A stretch of 64,000 bases of DNA from Trichobilharzia regenti (GCA_944472135.2 OX235265.1:60709112-60773111); one strand, 5' to 3'; shown: positions 24,048 through 36,700, numbered from the stretch's first letter. Program-made: numbers and translations. Notes: generated by a model not told the origin, from the sequence alone.

Positions 24048-27000
24048 GACCGAAAGCTGCTACCTTGAAGTGGTGGTCGGGCCTGAACACCGCAATGACC
24101 TATTCAAGCTATACTGGCTGAGACTTATGTCTCTTGAGGTCCTACCATGCCAGGCAGGTTGTTTGGATAGTGGTTAAACAAAAAGCAGCTACCCAATCCA
24201 ACATCATGATAAATACAAAATCACAAAATTTCATGCCGGATCGTCCGTGGCCCGGATTAACAATGACTGCGCTTCCTGCTGCCGTGTCACAGGGCAGGAG
24301 TGATAAATATGCTACTGAGGCACACAAACAACAAAGAACAAACAAAAGCAGGCCGCGTGTGACCGGCCCCAAGCAGTTGTCCCCTGGGCTCTGTGGTCAC
24401 GCAACCAACTTCCACGGTGTGGGCAGCCGGGAAGTAACAATCGCCCTCACAATCCGAAACGCACGCGAAACCTCTCTATTACTCACTCATCTTTGTTTTC
24501 ATCTTCATCTCTATCATCTTGCTTTCCTTCCACTGGTGCAACTCCTCGGCTTGATAGCTCTCCACTCTGCATCCACTAAAAACGATGGAATCCAAAAAAC
24601 CACCACCGACAGCCTCCTAAAGCCACGCCACCAATTTCATAGAGAAGCTTTTAATGTTAGAAAAATACAGTGTGGAATCAAGCTGTAAATCAAAATTAAA
24701 AAAAATTGCCAAATAGGACAACAAGCATCACTAGCCAAGACCCTGGCATCCCGAGCCATTGATGTATGCTGTGTTTCAGAAACACGCATACAAGACCCAA
24801 GTGTGGTTATTCACCTAACCCCACCTGGCCAACAGGTTGAATCTGCAAAATTCACCTTGAGGGTGTCAGGAGATGCCACAGCTAGTTCACGAGGATTAGC
24901 TGGCGTAGGGATAGCTTTGAGTACTAGGGCAGAAAAGACATTGCTTGACTGGATCCCGGTAGATAGCCGAATGTGTGCTGTCCGTCTGAACGGATCAGTA
25001 AGAAGGAGGAAGGACTGCACTACTCGCCGATGCCTTTTCGTAATCTCCGCCTACGCCCCCACTGACTGCAGTTCAGATGAAACGAAGGATGAGTTCTACC
25101 AAAAGCTGTCTAGTTTGGTGGAAAGGCTAAACGCTCAGACATAGTCGTTCTAGCTGGTGACTTTAACGCTCAAGTAGGGAAATTGTGTCAATCTGAGAAG
25201 GATGTCGGTGGCACCTATGGAGTTCCGTGCCAGCGAACCGACAACGGTGACCGTCTCCTACAGTTCTGTTCTGATAATCATTTGTTTCTTGTAAGCACTA
25301 ACTTCAAACACAAGGAGAGACACTGTTTGACTTGGAGACCCCCTTCATCAAACCAACGCTGGACACAAATAGACCACATAGCAATAAGCTATCGTTGGCG
25401 TGGGTCGGTAGGAGATTGTCGCTCCTTCTGGAACACGTGTGTAGATACCGACCATGCACTGGTCCGCGCTCGTGTGTGCTTACGACTGAACGGACGTAGG
25501 AAACAGCTGGCGGTAAAACCATCACGTCCCCAGCTCGATCAGGAAACTAAATCCGTATTTCAGGAAGAACTAGCTAAACACATATCTGTGTTCGACAGCT
25601 GTGCTCACCCTGAAGAAGCTTGGAAAAATATCCAGGCAGCCATAGATACAGCTGTAAAAGCTGTGAATAAGGTAAACCCAAAGGTGAGTAAAAACCACTG
25701 GATCTCCACCGCCTCATCCGAACTGATAGATGCTAGAAGACTTATTCCGGCGAGCTCCGAATTCAATGAGGAGCGAAAGCTGCACAAGAGGAAACTTACG
25801 AAAAGTCTCCGCAAGGACCGTGAACAGTGGTGGGTGACAAAAGCCAAAGAGATGGAGAAAGCTTTGAGGATAGGCAACACCAGGCAACTCTTTAGACTCA
25901 TCAGGGAAACGGGTGGGAGAAGACAAATCATTAGTGAGACAATCTCGGAAAAAAATGGCACTATAATTAGCTCCCAGGATAGACGACTGGATCGTTGGAA
26001 AGAGCATTATGAGGAGCAGTTTAATTGGCCCACAGCCACGCTCAACCTTCCGAGCATCCAACACCTCCCTGAATGGGATATAGACACAGGTCCTCCGTCC
26101 CTAACTGAGGTTACTAAAGCTGTCACCAATCTGAAACTAGGCAAAGCAGCGGGACCTGATGGAATGACTCCAGAGGTATTTAAGTACGGTGGAGACAGCT
26201 TACTGTCCGGATTAACTGAGGTACTAGGCAGCGTCTGGGAATCAGAAGAAGTCCCATCGGGTTGGTGTAAGTCACTGATTATCCCCATATACAAGAAGGG
26301 AGACAAGTCTTCCTGTGATAATCACAGAGGGATTAGCTTGACTAATATAGTATCTAAAGTCTTAGGCTCAATAATCATGCGTAGACTGAGTGGTGCTCGG
26401 GAAGCACAAACACGAGAGAGCCAGGCAGGCTTTAGACCAGGAAGAGGGTGTATTGATCATATCTTCACCCTCCGACAGATTCTAGAACATAGGCATTCCT
26501 ACCGGCGTCCAACAGTCATTATATTTCTTGACCTAAAGGCAGCATTCGACTCTGTCGATCGAGAAGTTCTCTGGAGATGCTTGGCTGTAAAGGGAATTCC
26601 GAGAAAATATATTGCACTGATTAAGGCACTCTACTCGTACTCATACAGCCAGGTGAGGGCTTACGGCGAGCTGTCATCTGGTGACGACCAGTGGTGTCCG
26701 TCAAGGATGCCCATTATCCCCTTTTCTATTCAACTTCATCATAGATGTGTTAATGGACTTAACCCTAGGTGACTTCAGCGACTCAGGGATTGACTTGCTA
26801 CCGGGGAATAATCTCGTTGACTTGGAATATGCAGACGATATAGTCCTTCTAGGCGAAGACGCTGACGAAATGCAGAGTCTTCTAAACACCTTGAGCCGCA
26901 ATCTACGAATGTTTGGCATGCGATTCGCTCCCGCCAAATGCAAGATGATGTTACAGGACTGGACTACATCGACGCCTAGTTTAAAAATAGGAAGTGAAGT

Positions 27001-27837
27001 GGTAGAGCACGTTGACCGCTTCACTTATTTGGGAAGTACCATCAGCCCCAACGGGTTGATCTCTGACGAAATCTCAGCACGAATACAGAGGGCTCGTTTC
27101 GCATTTGCCAGTTTACGCCGACTCTGGCGTAGACGAGATGTTCGACTATCGACCAAAGGGCGGGTGTACTGCTCATCAGTCCGCTCCGTCCTCCTTTATG
27201 GTTGTGAGACCTGGCCACTGAGAGTGGAAGACATGAAAAGACTAGCTGTCTTTGATCATAGGTGCCTGCGCTCTATTTCCCGTGTAAAGTGGCATAATAA
27301 GGTGAGCAACATTGAGGTTAGGCGTAGAGTTCTAGGTAAACAGGGGAAATCAATCGACGAAGTCGTGAAGCTACAAAGACTGAGATGGTTAGGACATGTG
27401 TTACGTATGCCAAGTCATCGCCTCCCTCGACGAGCAATGTTAGCGGATATAGGGTCAGGCTGGAAAAAAGCTAGCGGCGGTCAAACAAAAACTTGGCACC
27501 AGTCAATGAAATCCACAACAGTTGGTCTAAGCCACGTAGGAAGGTGTAGACTTCCAGGCTGGGGTCCTCGGGACGGTAAAAATCTATGGTTGGAAACAAT
27601 TGGTGACATGGCTCAAAATCGTTCTCAGTGGCGCAGATGCATCCACTCCTTGTGACTTATGATTTCCAATGAAACTTTTTTGTTCTTCTTTATTACTCCT
27701 TTGTCTCACACCTCTGCTCACTGTTTCTATTATGCTTTTCTTGTACTTTCTTCTCTTGCTTCGCGTGCTACACGGAGTGTGGCGACTTGAACTTCCGCAC
27801 ATTTGTGCAAAGTTCTATGTCGAAAACAGACAGACAG
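24048..27837 (+). mobile_element. Second RTE-clade retrotransposon, frameshifted
   Basis: The 12 bp ATTATAGATGCC occurs at 24036-24047 and 27838-27849 and brackets the element. It starts with the GACCGAAAGCTGCTACCTTG block shared with the retroposon at 1187-1818 and ends with a short ACAGACAGACAG run. A long 5' region (24048-24700) precedes the endonuclease and RT frames. It belongs to a different RTE lineage from 15294-18864, as protein similarity is limited to conserved blocks. Confidence 0.8.
24709..27655 (+). pseudogene. RTE endonuclease-RT ORF broken by two frameshifts
   Basis: Three frames follow one another. 24709-25144 holds the endonuclease N-terminal part (CCVSETRI, FVISAYAPTD). 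After a frameshift near 25130, a second frame carries DIVVLAGDFNAQVG and continues (25183-26772) with TQIDHIAISYRW, DTDHALVR, and RT blocks AAGPDGMTPEVFKYGG, GFRPGRGCIDHI and FLDLKAAFDSVDRE. After a second frameshift near 26690, a third frame (to 27655) carries SGVRQGCPLSPFLF, the catalytic LEYADDIVLL, YLGSTISPNG and the C-terminal RWLGHVLRM region. All catalytic motifs survive, so decay is recent. The extreme N-terminus before 24709 is missing or replaced by SINE-A-tail-like sequence. Confidence 0.88.
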
Positions 27838-27874
27838 ATTATAGATGCCTGAGTTCCATATTGAACTCGAATAG

Positions 27875-28275
27875 CCCAGTAGTAACTTCTGTGACTGCAA
27901 CACAAGGTGCCCCGGGTTCGAATCTCAGAAGTTACATGAGTTGCTTCAAGATAGCAGACACGCCTAAATGATGGCTGTCAACGAGCACGAAACTTAGGTC
28001 TAGGACTGCCTGCCGATTAAGTAATACAGTGTGTCGGAGATTCAATGCTAGAATGCTCATCAGACACATATGTGATCCTCCTGACGCACCTTCAAGCCCC
28101 ACTTAACCGGTAGTAAGTCTGGTAAAGAGGGAAAGTCAGACGTAAGGATAACAAACTCACCCCTTAAAAACAACAACACTCCTGAAACTTCAGAGCTCTA
28201 TCCTGAAGCCTTGTGTTCCACTCAGAACGCAGTCAGTGCGCTGACTAGAGTTTCTAGATGTTTATTTCTCAGAGT
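27875..28275 (+). mobile_element. SINE-C copy (tRNA head, RTE tail)
   Basis: The head has TAGCCCAGTAGTAAC (A-box-like) and GGGTTCGAATCTC (B box) near 27908-27925. The body includes CACTTAACCGGTAGTAAGTC and AAAGAGGGA, and the end CTGAAGCCTTGTGTTCCACT matches the 3' end of RTE elements. It starts right after the 3' target duplication of the second RTE. Whether head and tail belong to one insertion is inferred. Confidence 0.5.
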
Positions 28276-28639
28276 AAGGGAAATATAATTCAATAATTAT
28301 TAATGTTTAACTTGAGTGTCCAAATTTGTGGGTTTATTTCGTCTATCTTAATTAATTAGAAAGCAATTTTTCTTCACAATAGGTTGCGTAGTTCTAATAC
28401 TTCATTATCGAAAAATGTTTTGTTCAAGATTTTAATTATACACCATAACGTTTTCTACCGTTTATAATAATAATTTACCAGACACGGTAATTTAATTCCA
28501 TATGGAGTTTTCTTTGGTGTCTTATTATTAACTAAAGAATTCACAGCTGTAGAATACAGTGTATTTGTTAACAGAATTGTTTATTGAAGCGAAATGATCC
28601 ATAGTAATGACGAAAAGCATAACAACCTTAAAGTCACGA
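28276..28639. other. No gene recognised
   Basis: AT-rich spacer without recognisable coding or repeat structure. Confidence 0.4.
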
Positions 28640-29240
28640 TCATGATGATGGCTGATGGTGATTCCTCGACTGAAAGATGAAGTACCTAGACTAACCACTT
28701 CAAATTGTATCTATCAATTCAACTGCGCTTGTGGAGCCAGTTATATTGGCCGTTGCTCTAGGAACTTGATTTTTCGTGCTCGAGAACATCTCCCAGCATG
28801 GCTAAGTAAAGGTGTAGTGAAAAGCATTAACAGTTCGATATTGGAACATCTGTGCAAACCGGCCACAAAGCCAGTGTAGAAGAATCCTTCTCTATAATAT
28901 ACCGGTTGCCAAAATCATCGAAGCACCGCATGCTCCAAACAGCAGAGGCTATTGCGATTCGCCTCAAACAACCAGCGCTCTGTATTCAAAAGAAGCAAGT
29001 CCAACCCCTACTATTGCCCTGGCCTTCAGTAGAAACTGTAAACTCACGAATTTGTAATATTATCCTTACTAATTCTTCTGACATTCAGCTTATTTTATGT
29101 TGATGCGATTCAGCTGTAATCTATCAATATTATTGATTTGATGTTATTTAAACATTAATGTCGGTCATAACACTAACTCTTTCATTCACTATAATGTATG
29201 TATAAATGTAGAGCCTGATGATGAATTTATCGAAAAGAGT
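28640..29240 (+). pseudogene. Penelope-like element remnant, GIY-YIG endonuclease
   Basis: The frame from 28655 reads CIYQFNCACGASYIGRCSRN and FRAREHLPAWLSKG, which is the GIY-YIG nuclease found after the RT in Penelope-like elements (GASYIGR carries the YIG tyrosine). A one-base frameshift near 28855 moves the domain into the frame to 29103 (HKASVEESFSIIYR, then MLQTAEAIAIRLKQPALC). No RT is present upstream, so only the 3' end remains. Downstream at 29214-29236 CCTGATGATGAATTTATCGA resembles the tail of such elements. Confidence 0.8.
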
Positions 29241-29299
29241 ACTCTTTGTTCAGTATCCATTCTTTTGAAAATTTTAATGGGCATTTTTAATCAGTTATA

Positions 29300-29490
29300 A
29301 TGAAAGAGATCGCGTTCGAGAGCACCTCCCAGCTTGACTGAAAGTAAAAGTATGTATAAATTGCAACACGTGGTTAGATACTAACCAGACACCATCTGAT
29401 ACATCGTGTAACAATAGTCTACAAAGTCTGTGGAAAGGTACACGAGTGCATTTGCTTTGTATCGCGGAGGCTTTGGCAATACACAATGTA
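29300..29490 (+). pseudogene. Second Penelope-like GIY-YIG fragment
   Basis: CGTTCGAGAGCACCTCCCAG parallels CGTGCTCGAGAACATCTCCC of the copy at 28640-29240, and the later GCGGAGGCTTTGGCAAT parallels its ACAGCAGAGGCTATTGCGAT block. It is shorter and more decayed. Confidence 0.55.
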
Positions 29491-29864
29491 AAACCTGACT
29501 ACGGTCTTGATTTCACTGTGTAATTCACACGGGAACCTTGTTATCCTTCCTTATTCCACACTCCATTTTAATTTCATTTTATTTCAGTTTATGTTATTAT
29601 ATTCTAACATTTTATTTAGTCTACTACTATTTATCTTATACCTACATCAATATTATATTCACATATCCGAATGTACTTTATCGTCCTAGCGTCTATTTCA
29701 CTCATGTCTAATGACCTTTGTTTATTTATTCATGTATATATCTAGAGAATTTGTGACTTATAATCATATAAATCAATATTAACACACACACGCACAAGAA
29801 AACCGATTGTTATTTTCTGTTGCAATATATACACGTTTGTACAGCACTCAGCATGACAAATAAG
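29491..29864. other. No gene recognised
   Basis: AT-rich sequence between the Penelope and RTE fragments. Nothing recognised. Confidence 0.4.
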
Positions 29865-30322
29865 ATGTAGATTTTCAACTCCAATGTGAAGTCAGTGCTA
29901 CTCACTACACGGATTAGAGACTTGGCGTGTCACGAAGGGTACTTCGAACAAACTACAGACCTTCATCAAGAGCTGTTTTCGCTCAATACTCAAGATCAGA
30001 TGGCCAGAAAAGATCACCATCAGGGATCTCTAGGAGCGGACAAACCAGTAACCAATTGTGCAACAAATATGCAGGAAGAAATGGAGGTGGATTGGCCATA
30101 CTCTGAGAAAACCATCAAGTAACATCACATGATAGGCCATTGCTCGAATGGAAAGTGGTGAGTTGGTCGTCATTTCGAGGGTGACATGGAGGAGGTCATG
30201 TGGAGAGGAGATGTAACCATGTGAGCGGACGTGGAGCCAGGTGAAAACGTTGGCAGTGAACCGAACGCACTGGAGACGTGCGTCTGAAGCCTTATGAACT
30301 AAAGGAAACAATAATAATAACA
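29865..30322 (+). pseudogene. RTE 3' fragment
   Basis: Follows the C-terminal ~150 codons of the RTE ORF at 15310-18279: it begins at the block equivalent to 'FNSNVKSVLL' (TTTTCAACTCCAATGTGAAG), includes the GGAGGTGGATTGGCCATAC block (WRWIGH), and ends GAACTAAAGGAAACAATAAT as a 3' terminus. Frameshifts and stops make it non-coding. Confidence 0.75.
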
Positions 30323-30479
30323 GCTGTGAAAATGAAATGAAGCCATGAACAATGAGGTCCAGCCGGTCGGGAGCGAGGAAAAATACTCGCCGATGGCATT
30401 GGCTGGTGGTCGTGCTAAAATCAGCAATTGGTATAAGCTGGAATCCATGGCCCACTGAGTCAGGTCCGAGTGACTGAAT

Positions 30480-30625
30480 AATCTGCGAGATAGCCTTGTA
30501 ACCTGAAAGTCCTGGGTTCTAAACCCGGTGGGTGCATACTATCGATGAGTTCCAAGCTGGGACGAAACAACTTTCAAATACCCCAGCAGGTTTTCATTTA
30601 TCCGTGGTCAAACATGTAACCAATC
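30480..30625 (+). mobile_element. SINE-B copy
   Basis: TGTAACCTGAAAGTCCTGGG and GTTCTAAACCCGGTGGGTGC form a tRNA-like head with a slightly mutated B box. CATACTATCGATGAGTTCC and GGGACGAAACAAC follow in family order, and the tail CAGGTTTTCATTTATCCGTG is decayed. Confidence 0.65.
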
Positions 30626-31384
30626 AAATCCTTGTAAACAAACTCTTGACGATGAAATCGTCCAAAATGAGAACTTTCTTCTCTGAAATAACAATTGTCA
30701 ACATTTCATGAAATGTTTGTTCGATACTTGTCAAATTATTTTTTTAATTACTTTTGACATTTGTATTCATAGTTTTTTCTTTGTCTTTTTGTACTGAGCT
30801 AGTGACCTAATGGCATTCTTTAAATTATAACTGAAACATTTTGGTGTCTGCTGATCAAAATTAATCTAAAAATTCATCGATAAATGTTACACTAAGAATC
30901 ACTTAAAAAGCTTGAAGAAACTGTGATGCAGTTATGGTGATATTTATGCGAAGATAGAATAAAACAAAGTTGATATCATAACCATAAATGGGGGAAAATT
31001 TCAACAATAAGCATATACATTGAGCTGATGGGAAAATATCTGTAACTTTCTGAACAGTGTTCTAAATTAGTGTCTAGTACTAACGATGACATTCAAAGGA
31101 GCTCAATCAACCGTGATTTTCTGACCATTATCATGATGAATAAAAGCTTCACAGTAATCAATAAGCGACAGAATGCAACAAGAGAGTGATTAGGTTTGCT
31201 GAAGTTTTCATCATTCTGTTGAAGAAGCTGGAACAATGGTACAAAAGGAGACAACAGTCAATCGAAATCTGTTACGGTAGCATACCTTCATAGTTTTCAC
31301 TCTCTTTGCATTATTTAGTTACTCTGTTATTATTATTTGGGTGGTTTGGTCCATGTGAACATCTTCATTACTCTCTTTATAAAC
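30626..31384. other. No gene recognised
   Basis: AT-rich, no coding or repeat signal recognised. Confidence 0.4.
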
Positions 31385-31900
31385 TGTTATTCGCATGAGT
31401 TCTTAGTGGAACGTAGAGCTTCAGGAGCACCTCATCATTTCATTACGTTCTCTGGAGTCCTCTTTAGCTGACTCCATGGTTGTCCATGCGATTGTGTCAT
31501 GTTATCCTTGCATGTCATTTTTCATTCGGCTTCTAGTTGAAGTCCTGGCAGGTAATGTCACTCAGCAGCTTTCTCAGTGTGCGTCCGATCGACCCTTATT
31601 TTTCTATACTTATTTGTTGGACTGCCACTATCCTAGAGGAGATTAGTTCAGAATACATAAGAGCCTTTGATGCTTTTTGTGACATCATGATAACCACCCC
31701 TTAGTCCATTCGTGGTTGTCAGTCTGGGTAACTGGAGTAGATTATTGCCTCTCAGTTACCATGTTGGATTCAATTTCCATCTCATCAACTCTCACAGATT
31801 CCAAGCTCTTCTATACCATATCTACTCATTTGCTCGGCAATCTGAGCAACATACGTGGCTCAAACCAACAGTCGAAGACTTCATGGAATGACGTTATGTC
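31385..31900 (-). pseudogene. Internally deleted RTE relic
   Basis: 31385-31620 matches the 3' end of the RTE at 15294-18864 (TCTTAGTGGAACGTAGAGCT, then the equivalents of the C-terminal blocks). At about 31625 it jumps to the N-terminal endonuclease region (equivalents of 17970-18240, for example TTTGTGACATCATGATAACC). Most of the ORF between is deleted. Both parts are frameshifted. Confidence 0.7.
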
Positions 31901-32134
31901 TCGACTTGGCCACGTGTAACTCTTTTCTGAAAGGCACGCCAAACCTTGGCTACTCAAACACACTACTACTCTTTGCAACAGAAAGATAAAAAAAAGCAAT
32001 TGTCAATTTTAACGCTGATAATTAACAGAATATTCAACTCAAATACTCTTGAAGTCCCTAGACCCAGAGAACATTCTTTTTAAACTCTCTTACAGACTAT
32101 GCATTCCTTTTGCATTGCTGATAAATACAATCTT

Positions 32135-32325
32135 CGTTTTTTCTTTTGATTACAGCTTGACTCCACATCGTATTTTTGATACAGGTATGGAATTTTCAGC
32201 ATGTGATATCGGTAGCCCAAATTTTTGCAGGCCAATCATAGATATCAGGTGTGCGTCGGCAGGGGATCGAACCCCGAACCATTTGCATGGTCGGCGAGAG
32301 TCCTAACCACTGTGCCACCGACGCA
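32135..32325 (-). mobile_element. SINE-A copy, complete head and tail
   Basis: The minus strand reads GTCGGTGGCACAGTGGTTAG (A-box region), GGTTCGATCCCCTGCCGACG (B-box region), GGGCTACCGATATCACATGC and the tail GAGTCAAGCTGTAATC. This is the best preserved SINE-A in the window. The tRNA-like head should not be read as a functional tRNA gene. Confidence 0.8.
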
Positions 32326-32529
32326 CTTTCGGTGTGGTAACAAGCGTAGTTAATCACAGGATTTATGAGTAGGCTTAGTTACTCTGTAGAACTGATTTAA
32401 GATAACTTGAATGTTAACGAATCCACTACAAACACTTCACAAATAAACGTTGAACCAGGCAAGCATACTTAGACTACATACTATCGCTAAAACACAGTTG
32501 TCAGATTTTCAGATTTCTGACTGGATTAT

Positions 32530-32600
32530 TGGTTTGAGCCACGTTGGGAGGTGAAGACTACCTGGTAGGATTCCTCGGAACGCTAAGTTGCTGCATTATA
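32530..32600 (+). pseudogene. Small fragment of the second RTE lineage
   Basis: GGTTTGAGCCACGTTGGGAG and the following CCTGGTAGGATTCCTCGGAA parallel the 3' coding end at 27523-27575. Only about 70 bp remain. Confidence 0.5.
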
Positions 32601-33720
32601 ATTTCCACACGTATGTAAACAAAAAATAAACTTTGTGAAGAAGCCGGAACTCAACAGTATATTCACAGCTTCTTTGTACAATCAACAAGTTTATACCTTA
32701 AAAAGAGGGAGTTAATTGAGTTTTGTTATCCCTGAAAAGGCGCTCATATATTAGGAACGAGTCTCTTCTAGGATCAAGAAACCGCTAAGAATCTTTTGCC
32801 AAACAAATATACTGGAAGGAACGGAGATGTGCTCAAATGAAGCCGCAGTGGGAAGCGACTGATTGGTCTTCTGAAGGTGAAATGAAGGAAGAATTGAAAA
32901 ATTGTGGGCAGTCGTGCAGACATGTGAAAGTGATGGAATAGAATCAGGTGCAAAGAAAATGTTTTGCCCTATATTCTACTCGAAATGCAAGGAGTAAACA
33001 ATAATTAAAATTTCATCTGAACGGTAAAGGAATTGTCAAGTTTGACACCCAGAGCACATATAATTCATCACAACTACTTAAACGGTGTGTCTAAGAAACA
33101 GCCATTTAATGTTAAGTTCAAATACCCGGAATAGATTTGTCATGAATCAGGCTAAGAGTCACACTCATCGCGTAAGAGCTGATGATACCATCCAGTCGCC
33201 TAAGCTAAAGTAGGTGGAGTAGGAGTCGGACTCGTGACATACTGGCTGAAAACCGACTGCTTCAGTCAACTAGCCATATTCTTACTAGACTTCAGTTAAC
33301 CGTATCCTGAGCACATCAATAATAAGACCAACTATGTACTACCCCCTGTTATGCTTACACGAAATAATAAAACACACATGAAGGATTTAATCTCTAATTT
33401 ATTTTATTTGACTGAAAATCTACATATAAATTGAGTACTATCAAAATTCTTTATTCGCCAAATAATGAATATGACTACGGGTTTACAAAATTATAGAAAT
33501 GGATACGTGCGCATAGTGAAGTTGAATGAATACAATACAAATTTATGAATGATACATTGGAATTTTTAAAAATGGACTACGGATGTATAGAAAACTGTGG
33601 TACAAATAACAAATTTGGCGCGTATTCATGTGAGTGTATATAGATTCAGAGAAGAAACTCAAAGAAGTATTTTTGGTGACTTCATTGAAATTCCATTCTT
33701 TGATACCCTAATGTTAAACT
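32601..33720. other. Downstream flank of HGPRT, no further gene
   Basis: Contains an RTE-3'-end-like stretch near 32940-33005 (TGCCCTATATTCTACTCG, GCAAGGAGTAAACAATAAT). The rest, including the presumed HGPRT 3' UTR just below 33721, shows no recognised feature. Confidence 0.4.
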
Positions 33721-36700
33721 TTACAGAGCATTTGGTACGGAAGGTAAAGAGAATTTCTGTTGACCTTTCTCGTTGATCACACAAATATGCTAGATTATAT
33801 TAGCAAAAAAGACAACGAAAATTAGTTTTCGTGGTAGAAAAATAAATCAATTACTATCAAAAATCTCATATTATAGCTACTGTTATATTAATGTTATTGC
33901 TTATAATGACAACAAGCACGCTGATCATTAGTAACTGTTCAATCAAAAAACGAGTAGGCGCGTCTTATATTCTCTTCTGTAAAGTAGCTGAAAACAAATC
34001 CACTCACCCAATGAAGACAAAGATGAGGGAAGGAAACAATTTCCTCTGAAAAACTGAAAAGATCCTGCAACAAACAAGCGTTAGAATAATTTCCCTCGAC
34101 CACTCTACAGATCATATCATATTTGTATTTCCTGGATATCAAGGAGATTTTGTAAGAAAAGAAAAAGAATAAATTCTTCAGTAGAATACTCCCAAACCAC
34201 TCACATAATTCGGGTTTGAGCGCTGAATGATGTATTTCTAAACGCCGTATGGCCTGTAGTAGGCCTGGTAAAAAGAAAAAAGTTGGGCGAGGGGTTAGTA
34301 GTCTCACCATCGTAAAAACACTAGTGCTAAGGAAACAAAGCTCAAGCTTGAAGCACTAAGTTCCATTCGAAACGCAAAGGAGTGAAAAATAACAGTCTTC
34401 AGTGAAGCAGCAATGTAAATACTAACTTGTGAAGTGAATTGCATAAGTGACTACGATTTAGAGATAAGGTAATTTAAAACAGAGTCGATCGATGATGAAG
34501 AAAATAACATATGATGACTGGAACTGGGTTTCACAATGAAGATTATTTATCAATTAAAGCATTATTAACTAATATCAATTTGTCCCAATATTTTTCCTAA
34601 TTGACGTTTGATTTTCAGTTTATGTAAATGATATCAACTAATGAGAAATTTACTTTGATGTCGATAAAATCTCTACAAACTCAACGATTTAAAAGTAGAG
34701 CAATGATGATAAAACGCATCCATACGAATGTAAATGATCTGAAGACTGATCAGATATTCTTAATAACTTAAATATACTCTACAACTGACATCTAGAAAGT
34801 GCAGACATAGTCTACGTAAATACAGACTTGAAATATAGTAGTTTCTAGTTGTTTTTTTATAGAAATATCACCCCTCTCGCGTCAGTGTGCATCCAACTCA
34901 TTATTGACCCATCCGAAACATAGTAATATGATCACGGTAAATTCATTACGATGTGTATGTTCATCAAGTACGCCATGCGTGAGAGACAATGTTAACATTT
35001 TACCACCCAAATCTTGGTAGATATAGCAATGTTGAAAAATCTAGCGGTAGGCAACTACACATGTAAGACCAATCAGTTAAGGCTTCACTGTTTTACCCTT
35101 GAACTCAGATAGAAAATTTCCCAACCAAGATAAATTCATAAAGCTGAAAAATATCTCTTCGGAAATTATTCAGATTACCTGTATATCCCGGAAATGTTCA
35201 TTATAATCGAAAGCATAGCCAACAACAAATCGGTTGGGAACTTCAAATCCTGCAACTGAAAGTTAAGTGAAACAGAAAAGTGAAATAAGTATGTAAAATT
35301 CTACACCATCACTTTAAAGCATTAGAAAGTTTACAAATAATGGGTAATTAAAGGCCGATGATGCAGCTGAAGACTGAGAGAGAATGAAGATTGCCTTGTC
35401 ATTTATAAACAACTCAAGCAAAGGTTTGCCTTTGAATATCTTCCACATATATATACATAAAATTGGGTTTTTAGAAATCCTAAACAATGTCTTACAAACT
35501 TAATGACGATAGAAGTAAACTAATCGCCTAAAGTTAGTAGGAATTTCTCTTGCAGGATTTGAACAGACGGAGACCTCGTTTCGTTTTAAAGATACGAGTC
35601 CCTTAGAATTTATTTTTGTTCAATTATAACTATTTCCACTGTGTAATAACTTAACCTGAGCAGTTGTACATGGAATTAAGTGAACTAGAGAGAAAGGGGA
35701 ATAAAATAATTATATTCATTATAATAAAGGTTTTTGTATTTCCCAATAAATGAAAAACAAAACGATATTGTTTTTACTGATGTTTCGCTATTTAATACTA
35801 ATAGCTTCATCAAACTATTATTTTTTAATAATAATAGCGAAACATCAGTAAAAACAATATCGTTTTGTTTTTCATTTATTGGGAAATACAAAAACCTTTA
35901 TTATAATGAATACCATATACTCAGTGCCCAATTTTTTCCAAACTGTTAGAAATAATTATATTTAAAAAAGATATGATATACAGTTGCAGTTGTGAACTTA
36001 CAATCCGGTCGATAGGTGATACCATCTGGTTTACGCTTAACAAGCAGGCTAAAAAAATGAGGGAAGTAATAGATCAGATTTTTCAAGCAAAGAATAATAA
36101 TGTGAACGAAAGCTCGTCTAATATAAGTCACTTAGGACTTTCTTAGATAATCCAAATCCAAGAAGTATGAGTACATACTTGGCGCACCATGCGACACTAC
36201 GAAATGTACCACGCAAAACAACACAATAAGATTGTGAGAGAAAAATTAACTAGATAATAATATAATGAACTTTTTGGCGATCTTGTTAAATACACTTCTG
36301 TTTATTGTTACATTATATTACTAGTAATGATACAATAAACAACTTAATAGTATTTTTCTAGTGACTTTTATTCTAAGTGGCGCGGTCTCTTGAGCCTGAC
36401 ACCAGAAAGCGACGATGCATTGATAACTTTTTTTGATTTTACGGTGTCACATTGTGGGACAAATGCATCTTTGCTCCTTTGAGTAATCTCAGGGTTCGCT
36501 ATTCATAAACGGCAGAGGAGACGTTTGTAACATTAATGCAAATTATTTAAGCTGCTGTTTTATATTAGCACAACAAGCTGAATTGTAGTTTTTTTACAGT
36601 TTGAACACACGCCATCAGACCCTAGATTTATCTATGGTACCACCAAGTTATGTGAGGACATTTATGGTGATAGTGAAAAAAAATACAACTTAGTCGCACA

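Noticed and set aside
24134..24688. 184-codon frame at the 5' end of the second RTE
   Set aside because: No ORF1-type motif is visible and it overlaps the 5' region shared with the 632 bp non-coding retroposon; it could be real but was not supportable.
32250..32325. tRNA gene suggested by A and B boxes
   Set aside because: The segment is the head of SINE-A; body and tail are shared by several copies and the cloverleaf is incomplete.
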